Source of the DNA: Axinella damicornis
Taxonomy: Eukaryota > Porifera > Demospongiae > Axinellida > Axinellidae
Assembly: GCA_963931865.1 (NCBI GenBank)
Contig: OZ007507.1
Span: 10,699,533 to 10,763,532 of the forward strand
Reading direction: 5' to 3'
Length of the DNA: 64,000 nt
Shown piece after piece: positions 24,126-35,300 of the stretch. Position 1 is the stretch's first letter; each line of letters begins with the position of its first letter. Below the pieces are notes generated by a model that worked only from the letters and a program-made list of their open reading frames with translations, did not search any database and was not told the DNA's origin. Made by a program: the position numbers and the translations under genes.

Positions 24126-24967
24126 GGAAAGTACTAAGGGAAAAGTAAAATCGCAAACTTGTGTGACATGCATGTGTTACTGGGTGTGTTCAAATAACTT
24201 GTAATACTGGACACTATGATGTAGTGGTCCTCATCACACTAGACATTCATTATGGTTAGTGAGAGAGATAATAACCAGACCTCGACAGACATACATACAG
24301 ACTTAACGTTACGGACAAGATAGTCACATCTAAGGCAATATCATAACTAAGCAACGCATCATAACACATGACACTGCCTTTCATTTCATGCTCCCAAAAC
24401 AAACTTGCATGCAGTACAAATACTCACAGTTACCATGGAGGTAACAGATCAAGACAAGAGAATGATCTGCATTAAAGGGATCCACCAACCCAACATGGTT
24501 ATTTCCTACACAAGTAAATCACACCAGTACACTGCAATAGGGAACCTCATCTAATTCTGCTCCTGGCAAAATATGATAAACAAGAAAACTTGCCTAATGT
24601 CTTATACCTGGTAACTATGTCTGGTTTGAGACTATAAATGTTTACATGGTTGTCAAGCCCTCTGAGTACACATCACTTCTATATTCTCCAAAGTAAACAA
24701 CAGCTAGCAGATTTCTATAGATAACGTGGAGACAAGTCCGTTGTGTGACAGAATGGCCAGTCTTACTGCTACTCAGTGGTATAAGCTCTCTCCAAGGTTA
24801 CAGTTTGGTGGAATACCAACTGAAGCACATGGAGTACATACAACACAATAGAATTTGCTGCAAGGGATGCAAAGTTTACTTAGGCCACAGATAAGTGATA
24901 TATGCAGCAAAGACTATTGTTCTGAAACAGATCCCTGTCGTCTGAGCTGCAACACTCTATAAACTAG

Positions 24968-26780
24968 AGCTCTGCAGAGCACATACCCCGTGCGCACTGT
25001 GCTGCAGTGCATTGGTATTAGTTGTGGCCCATAGATGATTATACGACTTGGCAACATTAGACTAGCCGGCAACTGCTTAGCTTAATCACATCAATCACTA
25101 TGTAGTAGGTTAGCTACAACTAAAGGTATAAGTTGTTCAGCTTTAGATTCATGCACGTGGTTGGGTAGAGGTTGACGTACATGTAAGAGAATGCACTGTT
25201 AAAATTGGGGTGTTGATTTGCATGCTTATCAGGGCTGGCGCCAGCTGTTTTGAACTGGGGCGGCAGTCGTAATCGATGGCAATGCGGAAGGGGTTGGCTG
25301 GAGGCGCTTTGCGTCTCCGCAGAGGCGTCTCCGCAATTTTGTTTTTTAAGCGCTCAGGAAACGCTCTCGTAGCAACGGTAGTGTGCTGACCATGAGAATC
25401 GAGGTAGACATATGTATCTAGGCTTGAAGGTATTGCCTTTTTTTAAGAGGGCCCCTATGGCGCCGGCCCTGCTTATCCCCATGTGCAAATGAAACTACGT
25501 AATTAGAATGCGCTAAGCACGAGCTAGTCTGGTTCCCAGACCCACCCGAGTGGGTCTGGGAACCAGACTGTGCACGAGCCTGAGTGAGTACGTACAAGTG
25601 CAGCACATGGAACAGTTGTTGTCATCAGAATGTGACTGCATGACCACACCACAATGTATGTACCTACACACATAGTCTCGTTCCCAGGCCCGAGATGGCA
25701 AACGAGGCTACTGGGAACCGAAACAAGGCTACTACATACATAGCTAATCAAGTAGGTGTAGAATACAAGAAGTGTGAGTCAGGGTAGCATGTACAGATCT
25801 GAGGTCAGCGAATGGGTATTAAAGGTAGCTAGGTCCACCAGTGGGTCTCCGTCTTTGCTGCTGCCACCGAGGAGGTAGCTAGCTATATAGCTATAGAGAG
25901 GTCACTGACTGTTCAGTCATGGTTCGCCCATCGCTCTAGCCAATGAATAGCTAGCTAGCTAGCTAGCTAGCTACCGGCACATATTCACCGTGTTAGGGGC
26001 AGGTTCAACCGAGGGTTCAACTCTCGTCCCAGGTACTCCCGCTGCAGTTTTCTTCCAGAAACCAGTCTGTCATTATCGAGTGGAAAAAAGCTAGCTATAT
26101 TTCGAATTGAAGCGCACTTCCTATTTGAGTTGCAGACCGTAAAAATGGCTGGAGTATGCAACGAATTCAAGCGGTATGGAAGCTATCAGGTACACAAACG
26201 CTTTTTAATTTTCTGTTGCAATCTTTTTGTCTGGTTTAGCAATTGTCTAACAATGTAGCTACATTGCGAGATTTCAATTTTTTCCGGCTGACAGACAGAC
26301 ACTGTGCACGTGCGCGCACGGGATAACGATACTCGTGCGCGCGCTGTCCGAAATGTATAGGGAAATGCATACTTAAGCTCGCTAACCAAAAATCTCGAGT
26401 ACGAAGAGCGTGAGCAACTTGATTCTGGCGGTGGAGGTGCGCTGTCACAAGATGCAGGGCATGACGGAAGCTTTTACGGATACGCTGTATAGCCGTGCAA
26501 AAACGAGCAGTTCAGTTCACCAAAAAGCCGTTTTTACCGCTTTTCTCGAGCGAGACAGCAGATAAGTTTGCCAAGGATTATGCTATCAAAAAAAGCTTCC
26601 GTCATGCCCTGCACCTTGTGACAGCGCACCTCCACCGCCAGAATCATAGATAATAGAGGCTCTATTATCTATGCCAGAATCAAGTTGCTCACGCTCTTCG
26701 TACTCGAGATTTGCATTTCGGACGGCGCGCGCACGAGTATCCCGTAACCTTAACTCCGCTTCGCGCATGCGCGCACGGGG
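24968..26780. other. Unit A-specific insertion block, no gene
   Basis: Unit B runs uninterrupted from 53640 to 53641, so this 1.8 kb is extra in A (or lost from B). It holds a TAGTCTGG hairpin at about 25527-25571 (flanks AGCACGAGC and TGCACGAGC), a decayed TAGCCTCG pair at about 25673-25735 and the TTAA-type foldback at 26297-26755. Small frames here have no support. Confidence 0.65.
26297..26755. mobile_element. GGTTACGGGAT foldback MITE (copy 2), left end degraded
   Basis: The arms match those of 5753-6179, including the ATCTCGAGTACGAAGAGCGT and GGGCATGACGGAAGCTTTTA blocks. The right end TATCCCGTAACC is followed by TTAA; the left end is rearranged. A short inverted repeat, TAGATAATAGAGG / CTCTATTATCTA, has been inserted near 26647-26672. 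Confidence 0.7.
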
Positions 26781-27311
26781 TAACTACCAGTTGCAAAGTT
26801 CCCATGCAGTCCTAGTAGCAACCTCATGCAATTGTTGCCTGGGCAACTTGAATGATAGCATCGGTGAAGAGATGTTTTCTCTAACTGCCGACTAGTTCAG
26901 GCAAGTCAATGATTGTGCTATAGTACCTTGTCCCCTCCCCACAGTGCCTAGGTACAACCCTGACCCTAGCTGCCCCCCCTTTGCACTTGCCACACTCAAC
27001 CTTGTACATGCAGTCCACTATCATGAGTGGGACCAGCAGTTGTTTTTACCAAATTTGTGTCTACTAGTCCTGAAAAGTAGTTGTGGTAGTTGTCAACGTT
27101 GGACATGTGCACTGAAGGGTTCCAGAGTAAGCCATCCTTTGGGATAACTTCTGGCATTCATTCACATGCTACGACTAACACAAAGTGAACTCACTCTCAG
27201 CGGGTTTCTCTGTACATTTTCTGTGTAATGTTTATGCCAATGCCTATTAAATACAGCTGCAACCATGCTATACACTCATGGTGCCATGATTCCATGCATA
27301 AGACCCATCTT

Positions 27312-27529
27312 TTTATTTTTTTATCTATAAGATTTTATGTACACATAATTATAACACGCTCTCTTAAAGGACGCAATGGAGGAAGATGTTACAATCTCAG
27401 ATGGTAGTTCATTCCATAGTCGGGGAGCTTGACAACAAAAGGAGTTATAGAAACTCACACTGTGTGCAAAAGGAACCTGCAAAGTGAGGGTGTGTGACCT
27501 GGTGTCATGAGAGGTGTTAGGCCCGGGAT

Positions 27530-27561
<32 letters not shown>

Positions 27562-27627
27562 GGGAGGCCATTTAAGACCTTGTACAAAAAGCAATGCTTT
27601 AGGACGGTCCGCCTTGTCTCCAGGGTA
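27312..27627 (-). mobile_element. Non-LTR retrotransposon 3' fragment
   Basis: The minus-strand frame 27632-27321 has the C-terminal signature of CR1/L2-type reverse transcriptase proteins: LETRRTVLKHCFLYKVLNG, RSHTLTL, FYNSF, LWNELPSEIV, SFKRA. A 29-base G-run (27530-27558) interrupts it as a proline run. It is 5'-truncated by the transposon beginning at 27636. The insertion is absent from unit B. Confidence 0.8.
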
Positions 27628-27635
27628 GTCATTTA

Positions 27636-29183
27636 GGCCCTCCGTATTTCCCGGAACGGAACGGACCGGAACGGAACGTTCCGGATCGGAAACACCACCT
27701 TATTCTACGGAACGGACCAAGGGTCAAAGTACAGCTAGGACTGTCGCCGGCCGCGCCGTGAGGAAAGGTGAACTGAAGCTGTCGTGAGGAACGGTTTTTT
27801 TGGACACACTTTCGACTCACATGTAGGATAGAGTGGACGAGTATTTATGGAAGTTGTAACAGAGACTGAAGGAGCTGGTATTTGCCGCTGAAAGACCCCC
27901 ATGAACTCAGCCCGACTTGAAACTGGCACCCCTGATTATTACTTTGTCATGATAGTCATTCAACTGTCAATGGCAGGTTTGTATTTGGTTGGAATTGGTT
28001 GAACTTGAGCCCATCATGTGCACATGAGCATTGTAATATCGTACAAAATAGTTTTGCAACCAGTCCTGTACGCATCTTCTTTCTTCAGCCACCCCATAGT
28101 TCCGTGTCTTATATCTATGGCCACCCACACTGGCCATAACTTTGCTTGCTGCTTTACCAGGTAGAAGGTTTCTGCTGGTGGCAGTCAACAAGTCATCTGT
28201 GTAAAGAATGAAATTCATAAGAAAATGAACTCAAATTAAGCCTGTCCTCAAGGGGGTTACCCCATTTTAAGTTACAATACTACACTTGTGCAATAATCAT
28301 CCTGAGGTATGCGTACTTGTGCATGTAGACTCGTGCATGCCAGTGACTGGTGTATGCATATATACGTGGATGCATCATGTCATCTTGTAATGTCCATGTG
28401 AGTTGAGTTCTTGTGTAACTGTTCTCTGTGGACATCAGTTAGCATCCACTACCGGAGTACTCTGAACCCCTAACTCTATACTTACCATCATCTCCCACCC
28501 ACCCAGCCCCCCCTCCCACTGTTGACGCAATGCTTTGGCACCGACAAGATCTCCAAATGGGCTGGGTGCATGGCAGAGTGGGATCACATATGCACGCTGT
28601 CATTCTGTGAACATTTTCCCCATGGGAGAAGGCTGCTCTGCACTTTCAAAGCGGCCTTATACTGACTGTGAGTAAATTACTTACAGACAACTACGTGCCT
28701 GTACTCAAAAACACTATGTAATTATGCAGCATCACCAAGAATATCAGGTTCAATTCACTCTAATAGTTGAGTCCAGTAGAGAAGTCTGCATTTGCTGACA
28801 TTGTCAGTAGACTCAGTACTACAGCAAAATTCTTTCAGTGTGCTGCTACCTTTGTCAAGGTATTCCATGTCTACTACTGCATGTACATGTACTACATGTC
28901 CAAGATCATTGGTACGTACAAGGTGAAGATTCTCCTCAGGACAAACTTTGGTAGTCTCACGGGGCCAGACCTAACTGGTGGGAAGTTGTGAAGTCACATT
29001 CAATCCACATCTACCTTCATTGTTTCTGTCTGTCGCCCTGAAGAAAGTAGTGGGAGCGAAGTTGTAGTCCTAGCTGTACTTTGACCTTTGGTCCGTTCCG
29101 TGGAATAAGGTGGTGTTTCCGGTCCGGAACGTTCCGTTCCGTTCCGTTCCGTTCCGTTCCGTTCCGGGAAATACGGAGGGCCC
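27636..29183. mobile_element. DNA transposon with 8-bp target duplication and CCGTT iterons in its ends
   Basis: The left end GGCCCTCCGTATTTCCCGG and the right end, its complement with one extra C, extend as inverted repeats for about 115 bp. They contain GGAACGGAACGG iterons and AAGGTGGTGTTTCCG. GTCATTTA is duplicated at 27628-27635 and 29184-29191. Inside are short frames on both strands without a recognised domain. Superfamily unknown; 8-bp targets allow hAT or P. Confidence 0.8.
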
Positions 29184-29189
29184 GTCATT

Positions 29190-29704
29190 TACAAGCAAAG
29201 TGGACACGGTTATGAAGCAATTCGACTACACGTATGCTTTCGAGTTTATATTGATACCACGAAGACAGCAACTTGATGCCAACTCAGCGCTAACGGAAAT
29301 ACAGCATGCACTAACGTTTGACTACTCAGGCGTAAGTCCTACCAAGCGCTTACTGTAGAGGTAAGCTGTTGTAGTTACCTAGGCTACTACAACCGTACAA
29401 CAAGGAGTTCCATACCTGACGCCTGCAGTGGTCCACCACGGTAGCGTAAAAGCCAACAATAACTCGCTAGGAAACCTGCCGTTAGCCGGTGAACTTCTGG
29501 CACGCCGCCATTTTACATGAACCGTGTCCACCTAGTGTAAGTGCGGGGTGTCCGGACGGGGGGAGTTATCCGGACATCCGCAAATGTTTTCGCGGAGCGT
29601 CCGGCAAAAGAATTATAGCGGGGTGTCCAGGATACCCCTTCACTGTCCGGACACCCCCGCACTTACTCTACGTCACAACCGTGTCCACTTAACTTGTAAA
29701 TGAC
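29190..29704. mobile_element. Nested palindromic elements
   Basis: The outer inverted ends are CATTTACAAGCAAAGTGGAC and the complement near 29680-29704, with AAGTGGACACGGTT in both. Inside, TAGTGTAAGTGCGGGGTGTC (about 29533) is mirrored by ACACCCCCGCACTTACTCTA (about 29652-29671), forming a smaller foldback of about 137 bp. Confidence 0.65.
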
Positions 29705-29879
29705 GTAGGAGTGGTACCAGGCCTTCTGCCAGCTATCTGACAAGGGTTCAAAGGTCACGTATGCGGTGCGCGCGCGACTGGCAGACTGCCTGGGAACGAG
29801 GCTGGTAAGATTGCAGTAGGCTGCTCCTCCCCTAGTCTGGCGCAGCCAGACCCTCGCACGCTTTTGGGAGGAATTCGCA

Positions 29880-30300
29880 AGAAGACACCTGGGAACTTCA
29901 GGGGCGGATACAGGATTTATGAAAGGGGGGGGGGCACCAAACGCTGCCGGAGGCAGTGCATAGAGGCGCGTAGCGCGGATCAGTCCGCGCGAAGAGCGGA
30001 AACATTTCTTGGCCTTCATTTTTCGCTTCTCAGGATGGGCTCTCGTGGCACCTTCACGCTTTGCACTGCAAGTTCCAGAGGATTGCAGGTCCCAGGGCCG
30101 CCACATGAGCTTCTTCCTTCCTCGAATTTCGCTCACGAACGTAATACGTACATACACGGAGGGGTATACTAGATCGTGGTCTCGTTCCCAAGCCGTTCGG
30201 TTTCAGGCAACGCACGATATTGCGAGCTAAGGAGCCAGGCCAGGAGTTGCAACGTAGCGGCAGCAAGTTAGTTAGGAGGAAAATAAAGTGATGAAGAAGC
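29880..30300. mobile_element. GGGGCGGAT...GGGGGGCAC repeat relic
   Basis: Absent from unit B at the matching point. The GGGGCGGATACAGGATT/poly-G/CACC start resembles 46138-46180 and the complement of 63680-63698 (CAGTGGCGGATCTAG). A widespread but undefined repeat family, possibly hAT ends. Confidence 0.45.
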
Positions 30301-30367
30301 ACTGAACTTGAACACCGTTTCTTCCCAATGTCAAGTTTCTAGCTATAATCTCCACGGACGTAGCCTA

Positions 30368-30508
30368 CTCTGTTAAAAATGAGGTGTTTAATAAACGCCC
30401 TGGGGAGCTTCACAATCGTGGTTACTTAAAACAAGCTTTGATCTATTTTATTAACCACGATTGTGAAGCTCCCCAGGGTGCTTATTAAACACCTCATTTT
30501 TAACAGTG
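30368..30508. mobile_element. Palindromic MITE flanked by TA (mariner-like)
   Basis: Arms of about 57 bp start CTCTGTTAAAAATGAGGTG and end CACCTCATTTTTAACAGTG, with a 26-nt loop and TA at each side. The insertion is missing from unit B near 54590. TA targets and CACTGTTAAAAATG ends fit Tc1/mariner. Confidence 0.85.
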
Positions 30509-30743
30509 TACACACACACACAGCATAATATGCAAATCAAGTAAGCTATTATTAAAGAAGCGCTCAAACAAAATAGCTGGGAGCAAAGCTCGATCTTAGC
30601 TCACCCGGCCGGGGAACATGGAGGGAACACACACTGCACACTGCACTTGTTTTACTGGCAGCTTTCGAACCGGATGTACGTTGGCCATCTCATAATCAAC
30701 CTTTGGTGAACTCGGGCCTTCTTAGTAATGTAATACCATAGAT

Positions 30744-30849
30744 TAGCCTCGTTCCCAGTCCCACGCCCAGCTTTTCGTCGCTTGCAGTACGGTAAAGCGG
30801 CCGTACTGCAAGCGACGAAAAGCTGGGCGTGGGACTGGGTACGAGGCTA
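30744..30849. mobile_element. TAGCCTCG foldback, 9-bp target duplication
   Basis: A near-perfect 106-bp hairpin from TAGCCTCGTTCCCAGTCCC to GGTACGAGGCTA. ACCATAGAT is duplicated at 30735-30743 and 30850-30858. Confidence 0.9.
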
Positions 30850-31137
30850 ACCATAGATCAGATGCAGAGGAGGTAGGACACGCTTACGGAGGTACGCGAA
30901 ACTCCGTATCAACGGAGTAATGTGACGGACGCTACCCACGTGGAAACCATTAAAGATCACCTTCAAGTCGGCAAGTTGGCTTCCTCTGTTCTTTCGTTGT
31001 GAATTCGCTGTCGGCTGGAGGTAGCCACAGTTCAAAGCGGCGATGGATGCCTTCAAGAAAATCTACCTCTCCCCTCCCAAGACCCCAGACTTTTTGCGCT
31101 ATAAACCTCTGAAATAGTGGCGGGCTAAGCGAGTTAA

Positions 31138-31390
31138 TTATTAGGCCACAAGAGTATATAGCTAATTAAATTTTCATTGCTGCAGTCTTTTTCACCATAC
31201 CAAACAAATGCATCATCTGCATCAGGATCCGTCACTGTATCTTCTGTTCCATCCTCAAAACGGGTGATCCATTATCTCCTATTATCACCCCGGGGTACCT
31301 CTTCTTGTCATCAAACAGGACCTTGACCCTCCTTCCAAAAAGACTGCAGCAATGAAAATTTAATTAGCTATATACTCTTGTGGCCTAGCA
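31138..31390 (-). mobile_element. Foldback enclosing a captured Tudor-like exon fragment
   Basis: About 50 bp at 31141-31190 is mirrored at 31338-31388 (CACAAGAGTATATAGCTAAT core). Between them the minus strand reads LFGRRVKVLFDDKKRYPGVI, then after a frameshift ITRFEDGTEDTVTDPDADDA, FVWYGE. The first part looks like a Tudor-type beta barrel and directly follows a splice-acceptor-like TTGCTGCAG. It looks like an exon caught between the arms of an element. Domain naming is tentative. Confidence 0.5.
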
Positions 31391-31399
31391 TGAGTGGGT

Positions 31400-31920
31400 G
31401 GGGCTCCTGTGTGCTGAGAGCATGAGTGGGTGGGACTCCTCTGAGAGCAAAAATGGGTGGGGCTCCTGGAAAAATGAAAATAATTGCTTGAAATGTGACA
31501 TGGTAATGGTATGTAGCAAGGGCTGCCCCTGCATAATTGGTAAGTAATCAAAGTACATAAGAAGGACCCATTATATAGCACCAGACCTAGCATATATAAT
31601 GGGTCTCTCTTATGTAGCAAGGGCTGCCCCTGGATAATTGGTAGGTAATCAAAGTACATAAGAAGGACCCATTATATAGCACCAGACCTAGCACATATAA
31701 TGGGTCTCTCTTATGTAGATGGGTGGAGCATGGGTAAGTTCCTACAAATTAGATGAGCAGAGTACATAAGACAGACCCATATAGTATAGGGGTCTGCTGA
31801 CATAAGAAAGACCCTTATAGTATAGGGGTCTCATGTACATAAAACAGACCCATATAGTAAAGGGGCCTGATGTACATAAAACAGACCCATATAGTAAACG
31901 GATCTTTTCCTTCATAAAGT
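31400..31920. repeat. Tandem repeats of three kinds
   Basis: GAGTGGGTGGGGCTCCT-type units (31390-31465) are followed by two 104-bp copies at about 31510-31718 (AAGGGCTGCCCCTG...CCCATTATATAGCACC). Then come about five 36-bp copies of CATAAGACAGACCCATATAG type (31761-31910). All are unit A-specific. Confidence 0.85.
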
Positions 31921-32141
31921 ACTTATCTACCAACCCCTTCTACACCTGATCGCTTGCAGTACAGTACTAGTATATATAGCCTCGTTCCCTTGCAGTAAGC
32001 TGGGCGTGGGACTGGGAACGAGGCTACAGTAATAGCGTATATGCCATACTAGTGCAGTTTGCAACACAGTAGCTAGCTAGCATAAAGAAATGGGAGGAGA
32101 ACAGTTAGAAAATTATTTCTGCTTGCGGTCATTGGCACATG

Positions 32142-32229
32142 TAGCCTCGTTCCCAGTCCCATGCCCAGCTTTTCGTCTTGCAATATGACCGTACTGCAAG
32201 CAGCGATGGCCTGGGAATTAACGAGGCTA
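32142..32229. mobile_element. TAGCCTCG foldback, 9-bp target duplication
   Basis: An 88-bp hairpin with TGGCACATG duplicated at 32133-32141 and 32230-32238. It lies about 120 bp upstream of the receptor start codon. A related shorter hairpin is at 31978-32026. Confidence 0.88.
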
Positions 32230-32347
32230 TGGCACATGTACACACAGCGCCGGCGCCATGGGCTCGTCGCAAGGAAGTGACGTCACGCACGATTCACAAT
32301 AAAACAAGATCCGAGGTTCCACCACAACGCTGGTGTACAGCCTAGCC

Positions 32348-35300
32348 ATGCCGGGGCAGCTCACGTTCGCCTTCCTCTGGATCTTTGTACTATTTCGTGC
32401 ACCTGTTCCGGCTGTCGCCGATGTATTCACAAACTGTACATATCAAGATAGTCCAGGTAGGAACTTTAAATAATAATAATATTCATGCATGAACGATACT
32501 TCACGGTATATAGGGTGCACTCAACACGGACTGCTTGTGTATAGTGTACACAAGTATCCCGTGTTGAACTTTCTGTGAATCCAGTCCCACAGATGCAGCC
32601 CAGTGCCGAGTCCAGTCCACCAAATAGAGACGGCCGAGCCAATAGTAGGCAGTAAAACTCGCTTAGACCGGTGGCAGGCTACAGGCTTGTGTTTGTGCCA
32701 TAATCTCCAACGGGAAGTAAATCCTAGTTGTTAACATTCCATTGCATGCCTTGGCACATGGTCTACAGTCCTTTGACCCAAGGGTATATGATTGGCTGTG
32801 GGCCTAGAGTATACTGAGGTGAAAGGAACCCCCACCAGTTGCTACTTAAGTTTTTCTTTACCTCTTGCAGTTAACCCCGATTTTACGATCACTGCCAACT
32901 GTTCTGAGGATGGGGCAGCCAGAGTGGAGTTTACATCTCTGGGTTCCTCTAATATAAGATATCGTATTGACTATGTCTGCACTCACGAAGACAGTGAGCC
33001 GGTGAGTTGTGTTCCAACATTTCAGTCACAGTCATCATTAGCCATTTATTATGTACTCAAAAATAGCTCAAAAACGGCCAGCATTTATAACAACTACCAG
33101 TCATCTTCAAGTGTTTTCATGTGCATGGGTGGATCAAAGACTGCGACTGCATGTAGTTTATATTCCGAAGCCATGTTTATACATAGAAACTGGACCATGT
33201 TGGCAGCCTCGATCTCCTGGTATTTCCCATAAAACTGCTCAAAGCCATAGAGTCTAACTGTAAATTAATTACACTGTTGTTGCCTTGGTTGCAAGCAATC
33301 TGAAGAGACAAGTGGCTACTTTGCAAAAGCAGATCATCAATGTTTGGAGCCAAGTCACTCACTACAACTGGTTGTCATGGAAGTTTACATACATGGATGG
33401 CAGCAGGATACTCCATCCAAGATGTTTAGTTTCCTGGCAAGTTGCCTCATGCAATATAGTCTCTAATCCCAAACTAAACTTCTGGGTCTCACGATTAAAG
33501 TGCTCATTGTATTGATTGACAGCAGCCATACGTAGGTATAGAGCTATCAGTATCATGGCTTTCTGTACAGCTGCGAGACAAAATCTGAGTGGTGATCAGT
33601 CCACCATTTTCTTTAGAACACAAGTTCACAAATTTAAACAATTAAACTGGTTGTCTATGGGTGCAGGCAAGCTCTTTGCACGAGGGATATACTTATGAAT
33701 AATTAATGAGTTAGAAAAACCAAAATGAAAGATAAAAAAAAGAGTTACTTTTCTGGATTCGAACCGCCGATGTTCGTATTACCATGCGCGCGCACTGTAA
33801 TACTCACTACATTGCAGTTGCGTTTGAACATTACACATTGCGTGACCATGTGCGGCAAGAACTTTCTGTGGGTGGAGCTTTACAGAAATGGCACGGCCTT
33901 GAATACGCAACAGTCTGGAAGCCATGCAGACACTTTGTGTGAGTGTCATATTTGCAGAACACAGTTTCCGCGATAATCCACACAATACGCAGTGTTCAAA
34001 CGCAACTGCAATCGACTGTACACCAAATCGCCGTACTAACATAAATCTGCTAACGCATACAGGTGTTTAAAAGCTATCTGTTCAAAATCGCTGTTGGGCC
34101 ACTATAGCGGCCCGCCGCGTGCAAAGAGTTAATGTCATTAAGATTAAAGTGCTCAGTGACAGTTACTTAGGCCTGCTGTTATTTCATTACACGAAGAATG
34201 TAGTAATATAGTTTACAGAGAAAGCTAATGGTGGTGTAAAGTAACAAGCGGAGCAAGCCTTGAAGTGTGCCTCTCTGGATGATAGATGTACGTAAGTTCA
34301 TGAATGACTGGCACTGCTCCTGTGTGGAATTGCTAATCAGCTTCTACAGCTATAGCTAAAGCGGGAGTGTTCTCCTACTTAATGGTAGCCTTATCAGATG
34401 TAGCCTTGGCAACCATCTTATGCCTCTTATCTAGCATATAGCAAGCGTACTTAGTGAACTTCACTATCTTGCCCTCTGAGAGGCTTTTGCAACGCTGAGG
34501 AGGTTATACGAAAGCTTGGCCACGTAGAGGACATCATGCAACATACACAACTTTGACTCACCATTCAGTAAGACCATGTTTAACACCACTTCCTCTCTTC
34601 CGACAGCCGTAAGTGCTCGTCCATCTCCCAACACAACATCGATGGGATCTTCTAACTGGTGGAGAGTGGTTAACGACTTGCTGTCCTGACACATATGGCA
34701 GTATATGAACTGTTCATTCGAACCTGGGACAGATTGTTCATGACTAGCAATTGAGTCCAGCGCTCTCACTATCTGAGTTCTCTTGCGTCGTTGCAGTAGC
34801 TGCATTCTGAGGTTTGGTCTTTTTCTCCCTCTAACCCTCCCTCCTTCTCAGCTTTGAAATCTCAGCAATTCCTCTTGATGTGCCCCAGTCTTCTACAATA
34901 GTGACATTTTATGGATTAATGGCTGGAGGTCTTACGTGTACTTTCAGTGCTCAACTGGCCCCACTTTTCTCCTTTGACTTTCTCTCCTGGTGTAGAATGC
35001 ATTTGGTGACAACTTCCAACTTGGGCACAGCCTCGTTTGCCTCAAGTGCTGTCACTAACACGTTGTAGGACTCGGGCAGGCTGGCCAGGAGGTAAACTAC
35101 TTGATCCTCCTCTGAAACAGTTTCTCCAGCAACAAGTGCTGCACTGCACTGCCCAATGTTATGTGTTCCATTGGTGTCATGTGGAGTCAACTCTCTGAAA
35201 GAGCCTTCGTCTACTCTGTTCAACATTGCCCAAGGCAAGCACCTACACATTGCCGGAGTTCAAGCTCTTACATTTGCTACTAAGATCCCATCATTTTAAT

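Noticed and set aside
33740..34050. tRNA-like GGATTCGAACCGC on the minus strand
   Set aside because: The T-stem does not pair and no acceptor stem or box A is found; the region is better described as a degraded foldback with GCAGTTGCGTTTGAAC arms.
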